In this document: positions 35,733-44,543 of the stretch, in pieces
How positions within the stretch are numbered: the stretch's first letter is position 1
Layout of the letters: the number at the start of each line of letters is the position of its first letter
From: Sphingomonas kyeonggiensis
GTDB taxonomy: Bacteria > Pseudomonadota > Alphaproteobacteria > Sphingomonadales > Sphingomonadaceae
Length of the DNA: 64,000 bases
Direction: 5' to 3'
Assembly: GCF_014196745.1 (NCBI RefSeq)
Contig: NZ_JACIEH010000002.1
Span: 868,383-932,382, forward strand
Position numbers and translations under genes: made by a program
The notes under the pieces: model-generated
The model's database searches: none
What the model was told of the DNA's origin: nothing
What the model saw: the letters and a program-made list of their open reading frames with translations, nothing else

Positions 35733-36829
35733 TTCGATGCCGCGTAGAGCTGGTTGAGCGCGGCGATGACACGCGCGCCGTCCTCGCCGGTGCGCAGCCC
35801 GTGGTTCAGGCGCTCCGAGGCGGCATGCTGGAAGTCCATGTAGCCGGCATGGCGCGGGCGAACCCAGGCATTGTCGAGCGTCGCACGGGTTGCGCGGTAG
35901 AAGTCGTGCGTGGCGGCATTGGTGCTGGCGTCGATCCAGGCGTCGGCATGGCCGGCCTGTCCGCCATGGGTGGCGATCAGGTCGCGTTGCGCCGCGCCGC
36001 CGGCAACCCAGGCAGCGAATGCGGCGGCGCCCGCCGGGTCCTGGGCATAGGCGGAGACCGCGATCCCGGTGCCGCCCAGCGCCGATCCGCGCGGGCCGTG
36101 GCCCAGCACCGGGATGTCGGCGAAGCGGATGCGTGTGTCGCGGTAGCCGGCGAGCGCGTAGTTCACATAGCCATAGATCAGCGGGATGATGGCGAGGCGG
36201 CTGTCGGGACTGGCCATCGCCTCGAACATCGCGATCGGATCCATCTCGAACGCGGCGGGATCGGCCAGCGCTGCGAGAAGATCATGGGCCCGCGCCGCTT
36301 CCGCCGGGAAGAGGCCATTGTCGGTGTCGTGCAGCGTAATCCCGGCTAGTCCGCACAGAGTGAACAGGCTCATCAGGCTGTGCGGCGGCCGCAGCGGCAG
36401 CGATGCGCGGCCCTCGGCAACCAGCGCGGCAAGATCGCTCCAGCGCGTCAGCGGCCCGGCGATCCGCCCGGGCACCCAGGCCTGGACCTGCGCCGCGGCA
36501 TCGATGGGCAGGGCCCATTGATGGCCGGCCCAGGCATAGCTCGCATGGGATCCGCCGACCGATCCTCCGGCGATCTCCGCGAGCGTCGCGGCATCGATCG
36601 CCTCGTCCAGCGGCAGCAGGCAGCCGCTGTCGGCGACCTGGCCGACATGCGGATGATCGATCACGATCAGATCATAGCGCCGGGCGAGTTCCTCGACCGG
36701 ATAGCTCTCGAAATCCTGGAGCGAGCGGCGGTCCCAGGCGATCGCCTGTCCGGTCCGCGCCTCCCAGGCGGAGGCCGCCGCCACCAGCGGATCATGGCCG
36801 CGCGAATGGTCCCAGGTCATGCCGCGCAC
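35729..36829 (-). CDS. solute-binding-protein-like protein without signal peptide
   Basis: A 366-residue protein with the fold signature of family 1 extracellular solute-binding proteins (RGMTWDHSRGHDPLVAAASAWEARTG, LPLDEAID, ALPIDAAAQVQAW, GGTGIAVSAYAQDP). I use the GTG at 36829, preceded by GGGAG, because an in-frame ATG at 36880 would start inside the promoter of the divergent gene. Neither start gives a signal peptide or lipobox, so the protein should stay in the cytoplasm. No matching permease genes adjoin it. It is the first gene of an operon with a CoA-transferase and ThuA. A role as an intracellular binding or enzymatic partner is speculation. Confidence 0.75.
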   Translation of the reverse strand: MRGMTWDHSRGHDPLVAAASAWEARTGQAIAWDRRSLQDFESYPVEELARRYDLIVIDHPHVGQVADSGCLLPLDEAIDAATLAEIAGGSVGGSHASYAWAGHQWALPIDAAAQVQAWVPGRIAGPLTRWSDLAALVAEGRASLPLRPPHSLMSLFTLCGLAGITLHDTDNGLFPAEAARAHDLLAALADPAAFEMDPIAMFEAMASPDSRLAIIPLIYGYVNYALAGYRDTRIRFADIPVLGHGPRGSALGGTGIAVSAYAQDPAGAAAFAAWVAGGAAQRDLIATHGGQAGHADAWIDASTNAATHDFYRATRATLDNAWVRPRHAGYMDFQHAASERLNHGLRTGEDGARVIAALNQLYAASK

Positions 36830-36868
36830 GACGCTCTCTCCCGTTTGTCCCGCTTCCCGGGAAATCGT

Positions 36869-36925
36869 TTGACTCGGCATAGCCGCGACAATAGCGTCAG
36901 GGCAATAATCATATTAGAATATTAT
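36869..36925 (+). promoter_or_regulatory. promoter with A/T-rich operator
   Basis: TTGACT (36869-36874), a 17-bp spacer and TAGCGT (36892-36897) form a sigma-70-like promoter facing the CoA-transferase gene. Six bases on, a 22-bp element (36904-36925) contains the palindrome ATATT-AG-AATAT and covers the expected transcription start. The same -35, spacer length, -10 type and an identical 22-bp element recur at 46342-46397. Confidence 0.65.
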
Positions 36926-36985
36926 ATGGAGCGGGTGTGGGAGAGGGTGACCACAGCGGGATCGCAGCGGCCGAGGCGCCGCTGA
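36926..36985 (+). CDS. possible 19-residue leader ORF
   Basis: ATG at 36926 opens a short frame ([19 protein letters not shown]) directly after the operator and overlapping the start of the CoA-transferase in another frame. There is no clear ribosome site and no homologue I know. It may be a chance ORF or a leader peptide affecting translation of the next gene. Confidence 0.2.
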   Translation: MERVWERVTTAGSQRPRRR

Positions 36986-38112
36986 CCGGCGTTACGGTGC
37001 TGGATTTCAGCCAGTTCCTCGCCGGCCCGTCCTGCGCGCTGCGCCTCGCCGACCTCGGCGCGCGCGTTATCAAGGTCGAGCGACGCGAAGGGGGCGATGC
37101 GAGCCGCGGGTTGTTTCTTGCCGACATGGCGTTCGACCAGGACAGTGCGCTGTTCCACGCGATCAATCGCGGCAAGCAGAGCTATGCCGCGGACCTCAAG
37201 GACCCCGGCGACCTCGAGGCGGTGCGCAGGCTGATCGCCCGTGCCGATGTGCTGATCCACAATTTCCGCCCCGGCATCATGGAACGGCTCGGGCTCGGCT
37301 GGGACGAGGTCTCGGCACTCAACCCGCGGCTGATCTATGCCGGCGTCAGCGGCTATGGGCCCGAGGGCCCGTGGCGGGACAGGCCGGGGCAGGATCTGCT
37401 CGTCCAGTCGCTGTCGGGCATCGCCTGGCTGTCGGGCGAGGGCAGCGGGCCGCCGGTGCCCGCCGGGCTTTCGATCACCGACATGATGGCCGGGGCACAG
37501 CTCTGCCAGGGTATCCTTGCGCTACTGGTGCGGCGGGGCATCTCGGGGAAGGGCGGCCGCGTCGATGTCAGTTTGATCGAGACGGCGATCGACCTGCAGT
37601 TCGAGCATCTCTCGGTCCATCTCAACCGGGACGAAGCGATGCCCCCGCGCAGCGCGGTGTCGAACGGCAATGTCTATCTCGCCGCGCCTTATGGCATCTA
37701 CCAGACCGCGGATGGCTGGCTCGCCCTGGCGATGGCGCCGGTCGACAGGCTCGGCAGCATCCTCGGCCTCGACGCACTCGCCCGCTTCGCGCCCGCCAGC
37801 TGGTTCGCCGAGCGCGACGCGATCAAGGCTCTGATCCGCGACCATTTGACCGCCCGCACCACCGCCGAGTGGCTCGCCTTGCTCGAACCCGCCGGCATCT
37901 GGGCGGCGCCGGTGCTCGACTGGCCAGCGCTGCGGGCCGAGCCTGCCTTCGCTGCGCTCCATGCGACCCAGATTGTGCGCTCGCCCAACGGCGCCGAGCT
38001 CACGCTCACCCGCTGCCCGATCCGCATCGACGGCAGCATCCTCACTTCGCCGCGCGCCGCGCCCCGCCTCGGCGCCGACCGCACCGAAATTGACCGGGAG
38101 TTTGCCGCATGA
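36937..38112 (+). CDS. CaiB/BaiF family III CoA-transferase, paralogue
   Basis: A 391-residue class III CoA-transferase, very similar to the product of 34602-35732: [51 protein letters not shown], and the presumed catalytic Asp in PGQDLL. The GTG start at 36937 is uncertain; homology begins about 15 residues in. Its stop overlaps the MaoC gene (ATGA), so CoA transfer and hydration are probably consecutive steps. It is the first gene of a long operon running into the CUT2 importer, driven by the promoter at 36869. Substrate unknown. Confidence 0.86.
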   Translation: MGEGDHSGIAAAEAPLTGVTVLDFSQFLAGPSCALRLADLGARVIKVERREGGDASRGLFLADMAFDQDSALFHAINRGKQSYAADLKDPGDLEAVRRLIARADVLIHNFRPGIMERLGLGWDEVSALNPRLIYAGVSGYGPEGPWRDRPGQDLLVQSLSGIAWLSGEGSGPPVPAGLSITDMMAGAQLCQGILALLVRRGISGKGGRVDVSLIETAIDLQFEHLSVHLNRDEAMPPRSAVSNGNVYLAAPYGIYQTADGWLALAMAPVDRLGSILGLDALARFAPASWFAERDAIKALIRDHLTARTTAEWLALLEPAGIWAAPVLDWPALRAEPAFAALHATQIVRSPNGAELTLTRCPIRIDGSILTSPRAAPRLGADRTEIDREFAA

Positions 38113-38558
38113 TCATCGAGCAATATTTCGAGGACTATGAGATCGGCGCCACCCGGACGAGCTTCGGCCGCACGATCACCGAGACCGATTTCGTCGTCCA
38201 TGCCGGCCATACCGGCGATTTCTTCCCGCACCACATGGATGCCGAATGGTGCAGCACGCAGGAGATCGGCCAACGCATCGCGCACGGCACGATGATCTTC
38301 GCGATCGGCATCGGGCTCACCGCCACGGTGATCAATCCGCACGCCATGTCCTATGGCTATGACCGGCTGCGCTTCATCCGCCCGGTCCATATCGGCGACA
38401 CGATCACGACGATCACCCGCATCGCCGACAAGCGCGATCACCCCAAGCGCACCACCCACGGCCTGGTTACCGAGGCGGTCGATATCCGCAACCAGCGCGG
38501 CGAGACCGTGCTGGCCTGCGAGCATCTCTATCTCGTCGCCCGGCGCGAGCTGGCCTGA
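38109..38558 (+). CDS. MaoC-family enoyl-CoA hydratase
   Basis: A 149-residue hot-dog-fold protein. [12 protein letters not shown] holds the hydratase-2 catalytic pair (Asp37 and His42), with Phe replacing the usual Asn of the motif. MaoC hydratases add or remove water on 2-enoyl-CoA thioesters. Located directly after a CoA-transferase with an ATGA overlap, it probably acts on the CoA ester made there. No thiolase, lyase or acyl-CoA dehydrogenase is present in the window, so the route is incomplete or continues elsewhere. Confidence 0.87.
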   Translation: MIIEQYFEDYEIGATRTSFGRTITETDFVVHAGHTGDFFPHHMDAEWCSTQEIGQRIAHGTMIFAIGIGLTATVINPHAMSYGYDRLRFIRPVHIGDTITTITRIADKRDHPKRTTHGLVTEAVDIRNQRGETVLACEHLYLVARRELA

Positions 38559-38564
38559 GCGGCG

Positions 38565-39566
38565 ATGCGGCTGCGCCCGATCCCCTTGCTGCTGGCGCTC
38601 TGCGTCGTCGCGGTCTCGGCAGCGTCGCTGGTCGGCGTGCGCAACGCTGCGCGTGCGGCCAATGGCGCGGTGGCGAGCAAGGCGGGCAGCGGTCCGCGCT
38701 ACGGCCTGTCCACTGTCGGCCTCAGCTATCCGTTCGCCGCCGCCATCGCCAAGGGCTTCAGCGATGCAGCCGCGAGCGCCGGTGCCCGTGCGGTGGTGCT
38801 CGACGCCAAGGGCGACGTGCAGAAACAGGCCAACGACATCGACGACCTGATCGCCCAGAAGGTCGCGGGTGTCGCGGTGATGCCGATCGACTCCGTCGTG
38901 GCACAGGGCTGGGTCCGCCGCGCCAACGCCCAGCATGTGCCGATCGCGGCGGTGGCTGCGCTGGTCGGGGATCCGCGGACGCGGGCGATCGACGACGTCT
39001 ATCCGGGGCTCGTCGCATTGGCATCGCAGGATGAGGTTGCGGCCGGCCGCGCGGCGGGCACCCTCGCCGCGACCTGGTTGCCCCGTGACCGGGTCGCGCG
39101 GATCGCGATCATCGAAGGCGCGGCGGGTTTCCCCGAAGTCGAGCAGCGCGCCCGTGGCTTCCGCCTGGCGCTCGATGCCGCCGGCCTGCGCTACCGCATC
39201 GTTGCCTCGCAGCCGGGCAACTGGACCAGCGAGGGCGGGGAGGCGGCCTGCCAGAACATCCTTGCCGCGCGGCCGGACATCGACCTGTTCTACAACGAAG
39301 CCGACGATATGGTGATCGGCTGTGCCCGCGCGGTGCGGGCGGCGGGTTCCTCTGCCCGGTTGCTCGGCGTCGGCGGCTCGAAGCTCGCCATCGCCTCGAT
39401 CAAGGCCGGTGCGGTGGACGGCACGGTATGCTTCAAGCCCGAGGCGCTGGGCGCGCTCGCCTTCGAGGCGCTGCACGCAAAGGCCGAAGGCGCGTCGCGC
39501 TTCCGCACCTATCCGATCCCGGCGGTGACGCGGGCGACGGTCGGCGAATGTGTCGGCCAATGGTAG
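38565..39566 (+). CDS. sugar ABC transporter substrate-binding protein (CUT2)
   Basis: A 333-residue periplasmic binding protein of the ribose/galactose type (peripla_BP_4): signal sequence MRLRPIPLLLALCVVAVSAASL, then GLSTVGLSYPFAAAIAKGFSDAA, KQANDIDDLIAQKVAGVAVMPID and YNEADDMVIGCARAV. It starts six bases after the MaoC stop and overlaps the ATPase gene by seven bases. It is the exported component of the importer encoded here. Ligand is probably a monosaccharide but cannot be named from sequence. Confidence 0.88.
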   Translation: MRLRPIPLLLALCVVAVSAASLVGVRNAARAANGAVASKAGSGPRYGLSTVGLSYPFAAAIAKGFSDAAASAGARAVVLDAKGDVQKQANDIDDLIAQKVAGVAVMPIDSVVAQGWVRRANAQHVPIAAVAALVGDPRTRAIDDVYPGLVALASQDEVAAGRAAGTLAATWLPRDRVARIAIIEGAAGFPEVEQRARGFRLALDAAGLRYRIVASQPGNWTSEGGEAACQNILAARPDIDLFYNEADDMVIGCARAVRAAGSSARLLGVGGSKLAIASIKAGAVDGTVCFKPEALGALAFEALHAKAEGASRFRTYPIPAVTRATVGECVGQW

Positions 39567-41200
39567 GGGCGCCGCTCCTCCAGCTGGCCGGGGTCGAGAA
39601 GATCTGGCCGAACGGCACCGTAGCGCTGCGCGGGGTCGACCTGACCCTGCACGCCGGCCGGGTGCACGGGCTGCTCGGTGCCAATGGCGCGGGCAAGTCG
39701 ACGCTGATCAAGGTGCTGGCCGGTGCGATCCCGGCGAGCGGCGGCACCGTCGCCTGGCGCGGCGAGCTGGTGCGTTGGGCCAGCCCGCGTGCGGCGCGGG
39801 CAGCGGGCGTGGCGACGATCTACCAGCATATCCCGCTGGTGCCGACGCTGTCGGTGGTCGAGAACATGCTGCTGGAGCGGGCCGGCGGCTGGCGCGCGGA
39901 TCGAGCCGGGTGCGCCCGCGCGGCGCAAGTGGCCAGCCTGCTCGACAATCCATTCGATCTCGATGCGCTGGTCGGCGATCTGCCGATCGGCACGCGCCAG
40001 ATGGTCGCGATTGCTCAGGGGCTGATGGCCGATCCGGCGCTGCTCATCATGGACGAGCCGACCGCTTCGCTCGCCGGGCACGAGCGCGAGCGCGTCTATG
40101 CGGTGGTCCGCCTGCTCGCCGCGCAGGGCCACGCGGTGCTGTTCGTCTCGCATTTCCTCGACGAGATCCTGTCGCTCACCGACGAAGTCACCGTGCTGCG
40201 CGATGGCCGCGCGGTGCTGCATGCGCAGACCGCCGATCTCGATGAAGCCGCGATCGCGGCGGCGATTGTGGGGCGTTCGGTGACGGCGCTGGAACGGCGC
40301 CCGAGGGCAGCGCGTGCCTTCTCAAATCCTCCCCCGGAGGGGGAGGGGGACCAGCCGCAGGCTGGTGGAGGGGTACTCTCTACCAGCGATGAAGCCCGGG
40401 GGGCGCTACCCCTCCACCACCGCCTTTGGCGGCGGTCCCCCTCCCCCTCCGGGGGAGGATTGATTGAGAACCCACCCGCTCTCGAACTCCGCGACCTAGG
40501 CTCACCCGGCAAGCTCGCCCCCACCAGCCTCACCGTCGCAGCCGGCGAGATTGTCGGTATCGCCGGCATGCTGGGCTCGGGCCGCAGCGAGTTGCTCCAC
40601 GCGATCTTCGGCGCCGATCCCGCCGCGCGCGGCGCGGTGCTGCTCCACGGCAAGCCGATCGGGCGCACGCCCGAGGAGGCGGTGGCGGCGGGCGTCGCGC
40701 TGGTGCCGGAGGACCGGGCGACGCAAGGCTTCGTCGCGGGCATGAGCGTCGCGGAGAATATCGCGCTGCCGCGCACCGGCCTGTTCCAGTCGCCGGTGCA
40801 GGAGCACGAAGCCGCATTGGCGGCCATCGAGCGGCTGGCGATCAAGGTGCAGGGCCCCGACGCGCCGGTCGGCGAGCTTTCGGGCGGCAATGCGCAGAAG
40901 GTGGTGATCGCCAAATGGCTCACCCCCGATACACGGCTGCTGCTGCTCGACGAGCCCACTGCCGGTATCGATATCGGCGCGCGTACCGACATCCTCCGGC
41001 TGATCCGCGGCCTCGCCGATGAAGGCTTGCCGGTGCTGCTGGTCAGCTCCGAGTTCGAGGAGCTGATCGGCGTGTGTGACCGCATCCTGGTGATGCGAGA
41101 CGGTCTGGTGATCGCCGAAGTCGATCCCGAAACCACCGACGAGGCGGCGCTGATCCAGCGCGCCAGTGGCAATTTCCCAAGCACAGGAATGGCTGCATGA
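39560..41200 (+). CDS. sugar ABC transporter ATPase (CUT2), with repeat insertion
   Basis: A 546-residue protein with two ABC domains like RbsA/XylG. First domain: GANGAGKS Walker A, LPIGTRQMVAIAQ signature-like region, LLIMDEP Walker B. Second domain: GMLGSGRS in the Walker A position (degenerate, as usual in this family), LSGGNAQKVVIAKW and LLLLDEP. Between them, about residues 255-301, lie roughly 45 proline/glycine-rich residues (NPPPEGEGDQPQAGGG ... RSPSPSGGG) encoded by the palindromic repeat at 40325-40461. The reading frame stays open, so the protein is probably functional with an enlarged linker. ATG at 39560 overlaps the upstream gene; downstream ATGA overlap. Confidence 0.9.
   Translation: MVGAPLLQLAGVEKIWPNGTVALRGVDLTLHAGRVHGLLGANGAGKSTLIKVLAGAIPASGGTVAWRGELVRWASPRAARAAGVATIYQHIPLVPTLSVVENMLLERAGGWRADRAGCARAAQVASLLDNPFDLDALVGDLPIGTRQMVAIAQGLMADPALLIMDEPTASLAGHERERVYAVVRLLAAQGHAVLFVSHFLDEILSLTDEVTVLRDGRAVLHAQTADLDEAAIAAAIVGRSVTALERRPRAARAFSNPPPEGEGDQPQAGGGVLSTSDEARGALPLHHRLWRRSPSPSGGGLIENPPALELRDLGSPGKLAPTSLTVAAGEIVGIAGMLGSGRSELLHAIFGADPAARGAVLLHGKPIGRTPEEAVAAGVALVPEDRATQGFVAGMSVAENIALPRTGLFQSPVQEHEAALAAIERLAIKVQGPDAPVGELSGGNAQKVVIAKWLTPDTRLLLLDEPTAGIDIGARTDILRLIRGLADEGLPVLLVSSEFEELIGVCDRILVMRDGLVIAEVDPETTDEAALIQRASGNFPSTGMAA
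40325..40461. repeat. palindromic repeat element inside the ABC ATPase gene
   Basis: A 137-bp element flanked by perfect 28-bp inverted arms (first 20 bases AATCCTCCCCCGGAGGGGGA), with inner arms GGTGGAGGGGTA / TACCCCTCCACC. A second copy with the same outer arms is intergenic at 62084-62217. Here the element lies within a coding region and is read through in frame. It looks like a REP/MITE-type dispersed element. Confidence 0.9.
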
Positions 41201-42306
41201 TGCAGACGACAGACTGGCGCGCCGGCCTCGGGCTGCGCAAGGCCGGCATTTACTACGCGCTGCTGATCCTGCTCGCGCTGCTTGCCGGCATCGCACATTC
41301 GCGCGGGCTGCCGGCCTATCTCTCGGCGCAGAATCTCGGCAACATCGCCTATCAGGCCTCGCTGGTCGGGATCATGGGCGTGGCGATGACGGTGATGCTG
41401 ATCACCGGTGCCTTCGATCTTTCGGTCGCCTCGGTCGCGGCGCTCGCGGCGGCGGTGCTGGTCGGGCTCGCCCCGAGCATCGGCTTTCCGCTGGCCGCGC
41501 TCGCTGCGATCGTCACCGCGGTGTCGGTCGGCATCTTCAACGGCGCGATCGTCCAGTTCGTCGGCATCAATGCGTTCATCGTGACGCTCGGCACGCTCAC
41601 GGCGGTACGCGGGCTGGTGCTGGTGCTCACCGACGGCCGCTCGCTGATGGTCGAGCAGCCCGAGGTGCTCCAGCAGATGCTGGCCTTTGAGAGCACCCGC
41701 GTGCCGCTGTTCTGGCCACTGCTCGCGCTCGCCGTGGCGCTGTCCGCCTGGGCCGCCTTCCGCCGCCGGATCCTGATCGGGCTGGCCGGCCTGGTCGTCG
41801 CGGGGCTGGCGTTGCTTGCGGGGCAGGGCTTCGCGGTGGCCGCGCCGGTGGTCTATCTCGCCTTGTTCACGGCTCTGGTCTGGGCGGTGCTGCGCTTCAC
41901 CGTGGTCGGCCGGCGCATCTATGCCGTGGGCGGCAATGCCGAGGCGGCGCGGCTGTCGGGCGTCAACGTCCATGCCTACAAGCTTGGCGCCTTCATCCTG
42001 TCGAGCGCGGCGGCGGGCTTTGCCGGGGTGCTGTTCGGCTGCCGGCTCGGCGCTATCAACCCGACCGCGCTGCAGGGTGCCGAACTCACCGTCATCGCCT
42101 CGGCGATCCTTGGCGGAACCTCGCTGTTCGGCGGGGCGGGGAGCGTGCTCAAGACGGTGGCGGGGGCGCTGCTGCTGTTCACCCTCACCAACGGCTTCAA
42201 CGTGCTCGATCTGGGTGCGAGCTATCAGGGGCTGATCGAGGGAATTGTGGTGATCGCCGCGGCTGCGATCTACACCGTCGGCGGTAACCGGCGGCGCGCG
42301 GCATGA
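41197..42306 (+). CDS. sugar ABC transporter permease (CUT2)
   Basis: A 369-residue inner-membrane permease of the ribose/xylose type (BPD_transp_2), about 10 hydrophobic segments. GVAMTVMLITGAFDLSVASVAAL and GINAFIVTLGTLTAVRGL are characteristic, and the ATPase-contact region GGNAEAARLSGVNV lies near residue 250. It overlaps the ATPase gene and the next gene by ATGA. Only one permease gene is present, so the membrane unit is likely a homodimer, as usual for CUT2 systems. Confidence 0.9.
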   Translation: MMQTTDWRAGLGLRKAGIYYALLILLALLAGIAHSRGLPAYLSAQNLGNIAYQASLVGIMGVAMTVMLITGAFDLSVASVAALAAAVLVGLAPSIGFPLAALAAIVTAVSVGIFNGAIVQFVGINAFIVTLGTLTAVRGLVLVLTDGRSLMVEQPEVLQQMLAFESTRVPLFWPLLALAVALSAWAAFRRRILIGLAGLVVAGLALLAGQGFAVAAPVVYLALFTALVWAVLRFTVVGRRIYAVGGNAEAARLSGVNVHAYKLGAFILSSAAAGFAGVLFGCRLGAINPTALQGAELTVIASAILGGTSLFGGAGSVLKTVAGALLLFTLTNGFNVLDLGASYQGLIEGIVVIAAAAIYTVGGNRRRAA

Positions 42307-43472
42307 CGACGCTGCGCATCGCCGTCCGCCGCTTTGGTCCGTTCGAAAGCGCGATTCGCAAGCAGTTCGACGACTTCGTGCGGACGACCGGCCGCGAGGC
42401 CGAGCTCGAAGTCGTGCCGATGGATCTCAATCCGCTCCACGAAAGCGCGATTGACGGGCGCGGGCTGGCCAGTGGCGCATGGGACATCGCCTTTCTCAAT
42501 ACCGACTGGCTGGCGGAAGCCGTGGCCGACGATCTGCTCGAGGATCTGGCGCCGCATCAGGCGCGCACGCCGATCCCGGACTGGCCCGATGCCTGGAGCC
42601 CGTCGCTCACCGGCCTGCAGCAGTTCGGCGGCGGGCTGTGGGCGATGCCCTATCATGACGGGCCGGAGTGCCTGGTCTATCGCAAGGACCTGATCGCCGA
42701 GCCGCCCGCGACCTGGGAGGAATTCCACGCCCTCGCTCGCGCGCATCACGTGCCTGAGGAAGATCGCTACGGCACGGTGCTCGCGCTCTATCCGGACGGG
42801 CACAACAGCTTCTACGATTTCTGCATCCATGTCTGGTCGCGCGGCGGCGAGGTGTTCGACAATTTGGGGAGGCCCGATCTCGCCTCGCCCCAGGCGCACG
42901 AGGCGCTCGATTTCCTGCGCATGCTGGCCCGCGACACCGGTGCGATCGCGCCCGATTGCCGGTCGCTCGACAGCGTCGCCTCGGGCGGGCTGTTTGCGGA
43001 GGGCAAGGTTGCGCTGATGGCCAACTGGTTCGGCTTCGCGGCCTATGCCGACACCGCGCCTGAGAGCCGGGTACGCGGGCTGGTCGATGTCGCGCCGCTG
43101 CCGGCCGGGCCGGGCGGGTGCAGCGTGTCGCTCAACGTCTTCTGGGTGCTGGCGATCGGATCGGGTTCGCGCAACAAGGGGCTGGCCTGGGATTTCCTGC
43201 GCCACTGTGCGACCGCGCCAATGGATCGGCTGACCACCAGCGAAGGTGCGATCGGCGTGCGGCGCTCGACCTGGCTGGATGCCGAGATCAATGCGCGCCT
43301 GCCCTATTATCACCGGCTCGAATGGCTGCACGCGCATGCCCGTTCGATGCCGATCACGCCCGATCTCGCGCGGATCAGCCATATCGTCGACGATCTGATG
43401 ACCGAAGCGGTCACCGGGGATCGCCCGACCGCTGAGCTCCTCGCCGAAGCGCAGAGCCGCGCACTCCAATGA
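42303..43472 (+). CDS. solute-binding-protein-like protein without signal peptide
   Basis: A 389-residue family 1 solute-binding-protein-like sequence (DIAFLNTDWLAEAV, GLQQFGGGLWAMPYHDGPECLVYRKDL, GGEVFDNLGRPDLASPQA, AEGKVALMANWFGF). The N-terminus MTTLRIAVRRFGPFESAIRKQF goes straight into the first beta strand: no signal peptide, no lipobox. Its ATG is fixed by overlap with the permease stop. The importer here already has its own exported binding protein of another family. This and the 35729 protein form a pair of cytoplasmic binding-protein-like products; their role is unknown. Confidence 0.8.
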   Translation: MTTLRIAVRRFGPFESAIRKQFDDFVRTTGREAELEVVPMDLNPLHESAIDGRGLASGAWDIAFLNTDWLAEAVADDLLEDLAPHQARTPIPDWPDAWSPSLTGLQQFGGGLWAMPYHDGPECLVYRKDLIAEPPATWEEFHALARAHHVPEEDRYGTVLALYPDGHNSFYDFCIHVWSRGGEVFDNLGRPDLASPQAHEALDFLRMLARDTGAIAPDCRSLDSVASGGLFAEGKVALMANWFGFAAYADTAPESRVRGLVDVAPLPAGPGGCSVSLNVFWVLAIGSGSRNKGLAWDFLRHCATAPMDRLTTSEGAIGVRRSTWLDAEINARLPYYHRLEWLHAHARSMPITPDLARISHIVDDLMTEAVTGDRPTAELLAEAQSRALQ

Positions 43473-44533
43473 ATGCTCCGATGAACCACAAACTGCAGCA
43501 AAGCTGGCCGATGCCTTCGGCGCCGCGCCCGATCGTCATCCTGGGCACCGGCGGGATCGTCGCCGATGCCCATCTGCCCGCCTATCGCAAGGCGGGCTTC
43601 ACCGTCGCCGGGCTCTACGACCTCGATCGCTCGCGCGCCGAGGCGCTGGCGGCGCAATGGAACGTGCCGCAGGCCTTCGATACTGTTGAGGAAGCCGCGG
43701 CGGCGGATGCGGTGTTCGACATCGCCGCGCCGCCGGTCGCGCACCGGGAAATCCTCGAGAAATTGCCGGAGGGCGCGGCGGTGCTGCTCCAGAAGCCGAT
43801 GGGGCTCGACCTCGCCGCGGCGACGGCGATCCGCGACATCTGCCGGAAGCGGAAGCTGACCGCCTCGGTCAATTTCCAGCTGCGCTATTCCGCGATGATG
43901 CTGGCGATCCGCGATGCGGTTCGCCAGGGGCGCCTGGGCACGCTCACCGAGATCGAGGTGCGCATCAACCTGGCGACGCCCTGGCACCTGTTCCCGCACC
44001 TGAAGAGCAACAAGCGGGTCGAGATCGTCAGTCACTCGATCCATTATCTCGATGCGATCCGCGCGCTGGTCGGCGAGCCCGAGAGCGTGTTCGCGCGCAG
44101 CTTCGATCATCCGTCGGGCGAGCTGGCCGATACGCGGACCTCGATGATCCTCGATTATGGCCCGACGCTGCGCTGCCTGTTGTCGATCAACCATCAGCAT
44201 GACTTCGGCCGTCGCTTCCAGGAGGCGAGTTTCCGGGTGGAAGGCCTGGAGGGCGCCGCGATCGCCAAGCTGGGCGTGCTGCTCGATTATCCGGCCGGTG
44301 AGCCCGACGCGCTTTGGCTGGTCGAGCGCGGCAAGGACTGGGAGCAGGTGCCGCTGGCCGGCACCTGGTTCCCCGACGCGTTCATCGGCCCGATGGCCAA
44401 TCTCCAGCGCTTCGCCGCGGGCGAGGACACGGTGCTGTCCACCCATGTCGAGGATGCGTGGCGGACCATGGCGCTCGTCGAGGCCGCTTATCGTTCGGGC
44501 GACCAGTCCGGCATGTCCATTCCCAGACCCTGA
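43469..44533 (+). CDS. Gfo/Idh/MocA-family oxidoreductase
   Basis: A 354-residue NAD(P)-dependent oxidoreductase: Rossmann motif VILGTGGIVADAHLPAY, the LLQKPMGLDL segment with the family Lys (EKP replaced by QKP), and SHSIHYLDAIRALVGEP with the catalytic-region His. Such enzymes oxidise or reduce sugars, inositols and glycosides. It is coupled by ATGA to the binding-protein-like gene and lies 10 bp before an SDR gene, so it may oxidise the sugar imported by the ABC system. Confidence 0.88.
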   Translation: MNAPMNHKLQQSWPMPSAPRPIVILGTGGIVADAHLPAYRKAGFTVAGLYDLDRSRAEALAAQWNVPQAFDTVEEAAAADAVFDIAAPPVAHREILEKLPEGAAVLLQKPMGLDLAAATAIRDICRKRKLTASVNFQLRYSAMMLAIRDAVRQGRLGTLTEIEVRINLATPWHLFPHLKSNKRVEIVSHSIHYLDAIRALVGEPESVFARSFDHPSGELADTRTSMILDYGPTLRCLLSINHQHDFGRRFQEASFRVEGLEGAAIAKLGVLLDYPAGEPDALWLVERGKDWEQVPLAGTWFPDAFIGPMANLQRFAAGEDTVLSTHVEDAWRTMALVEAAYRSGDQSGMSIPRP

Positions 44534-44543
44534 AGGACCAATT

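Noticed and set aside
36830..36880. Start of the binding-protein-like gene at ATG 36880
   Set aside because: It overlaps the -35 box of the divergent promoter and lacks a ribosome site; GTG at 36829 has GGGAG upstream and matches where homology begins.
40325..40461. Repeat read as a CRISPR or as evidence of a frameshifted pseudogene
   Set aside because: Only inverted arms, no spaced direct repeats; the ATPase frame remains open and both ABC domains are intact.
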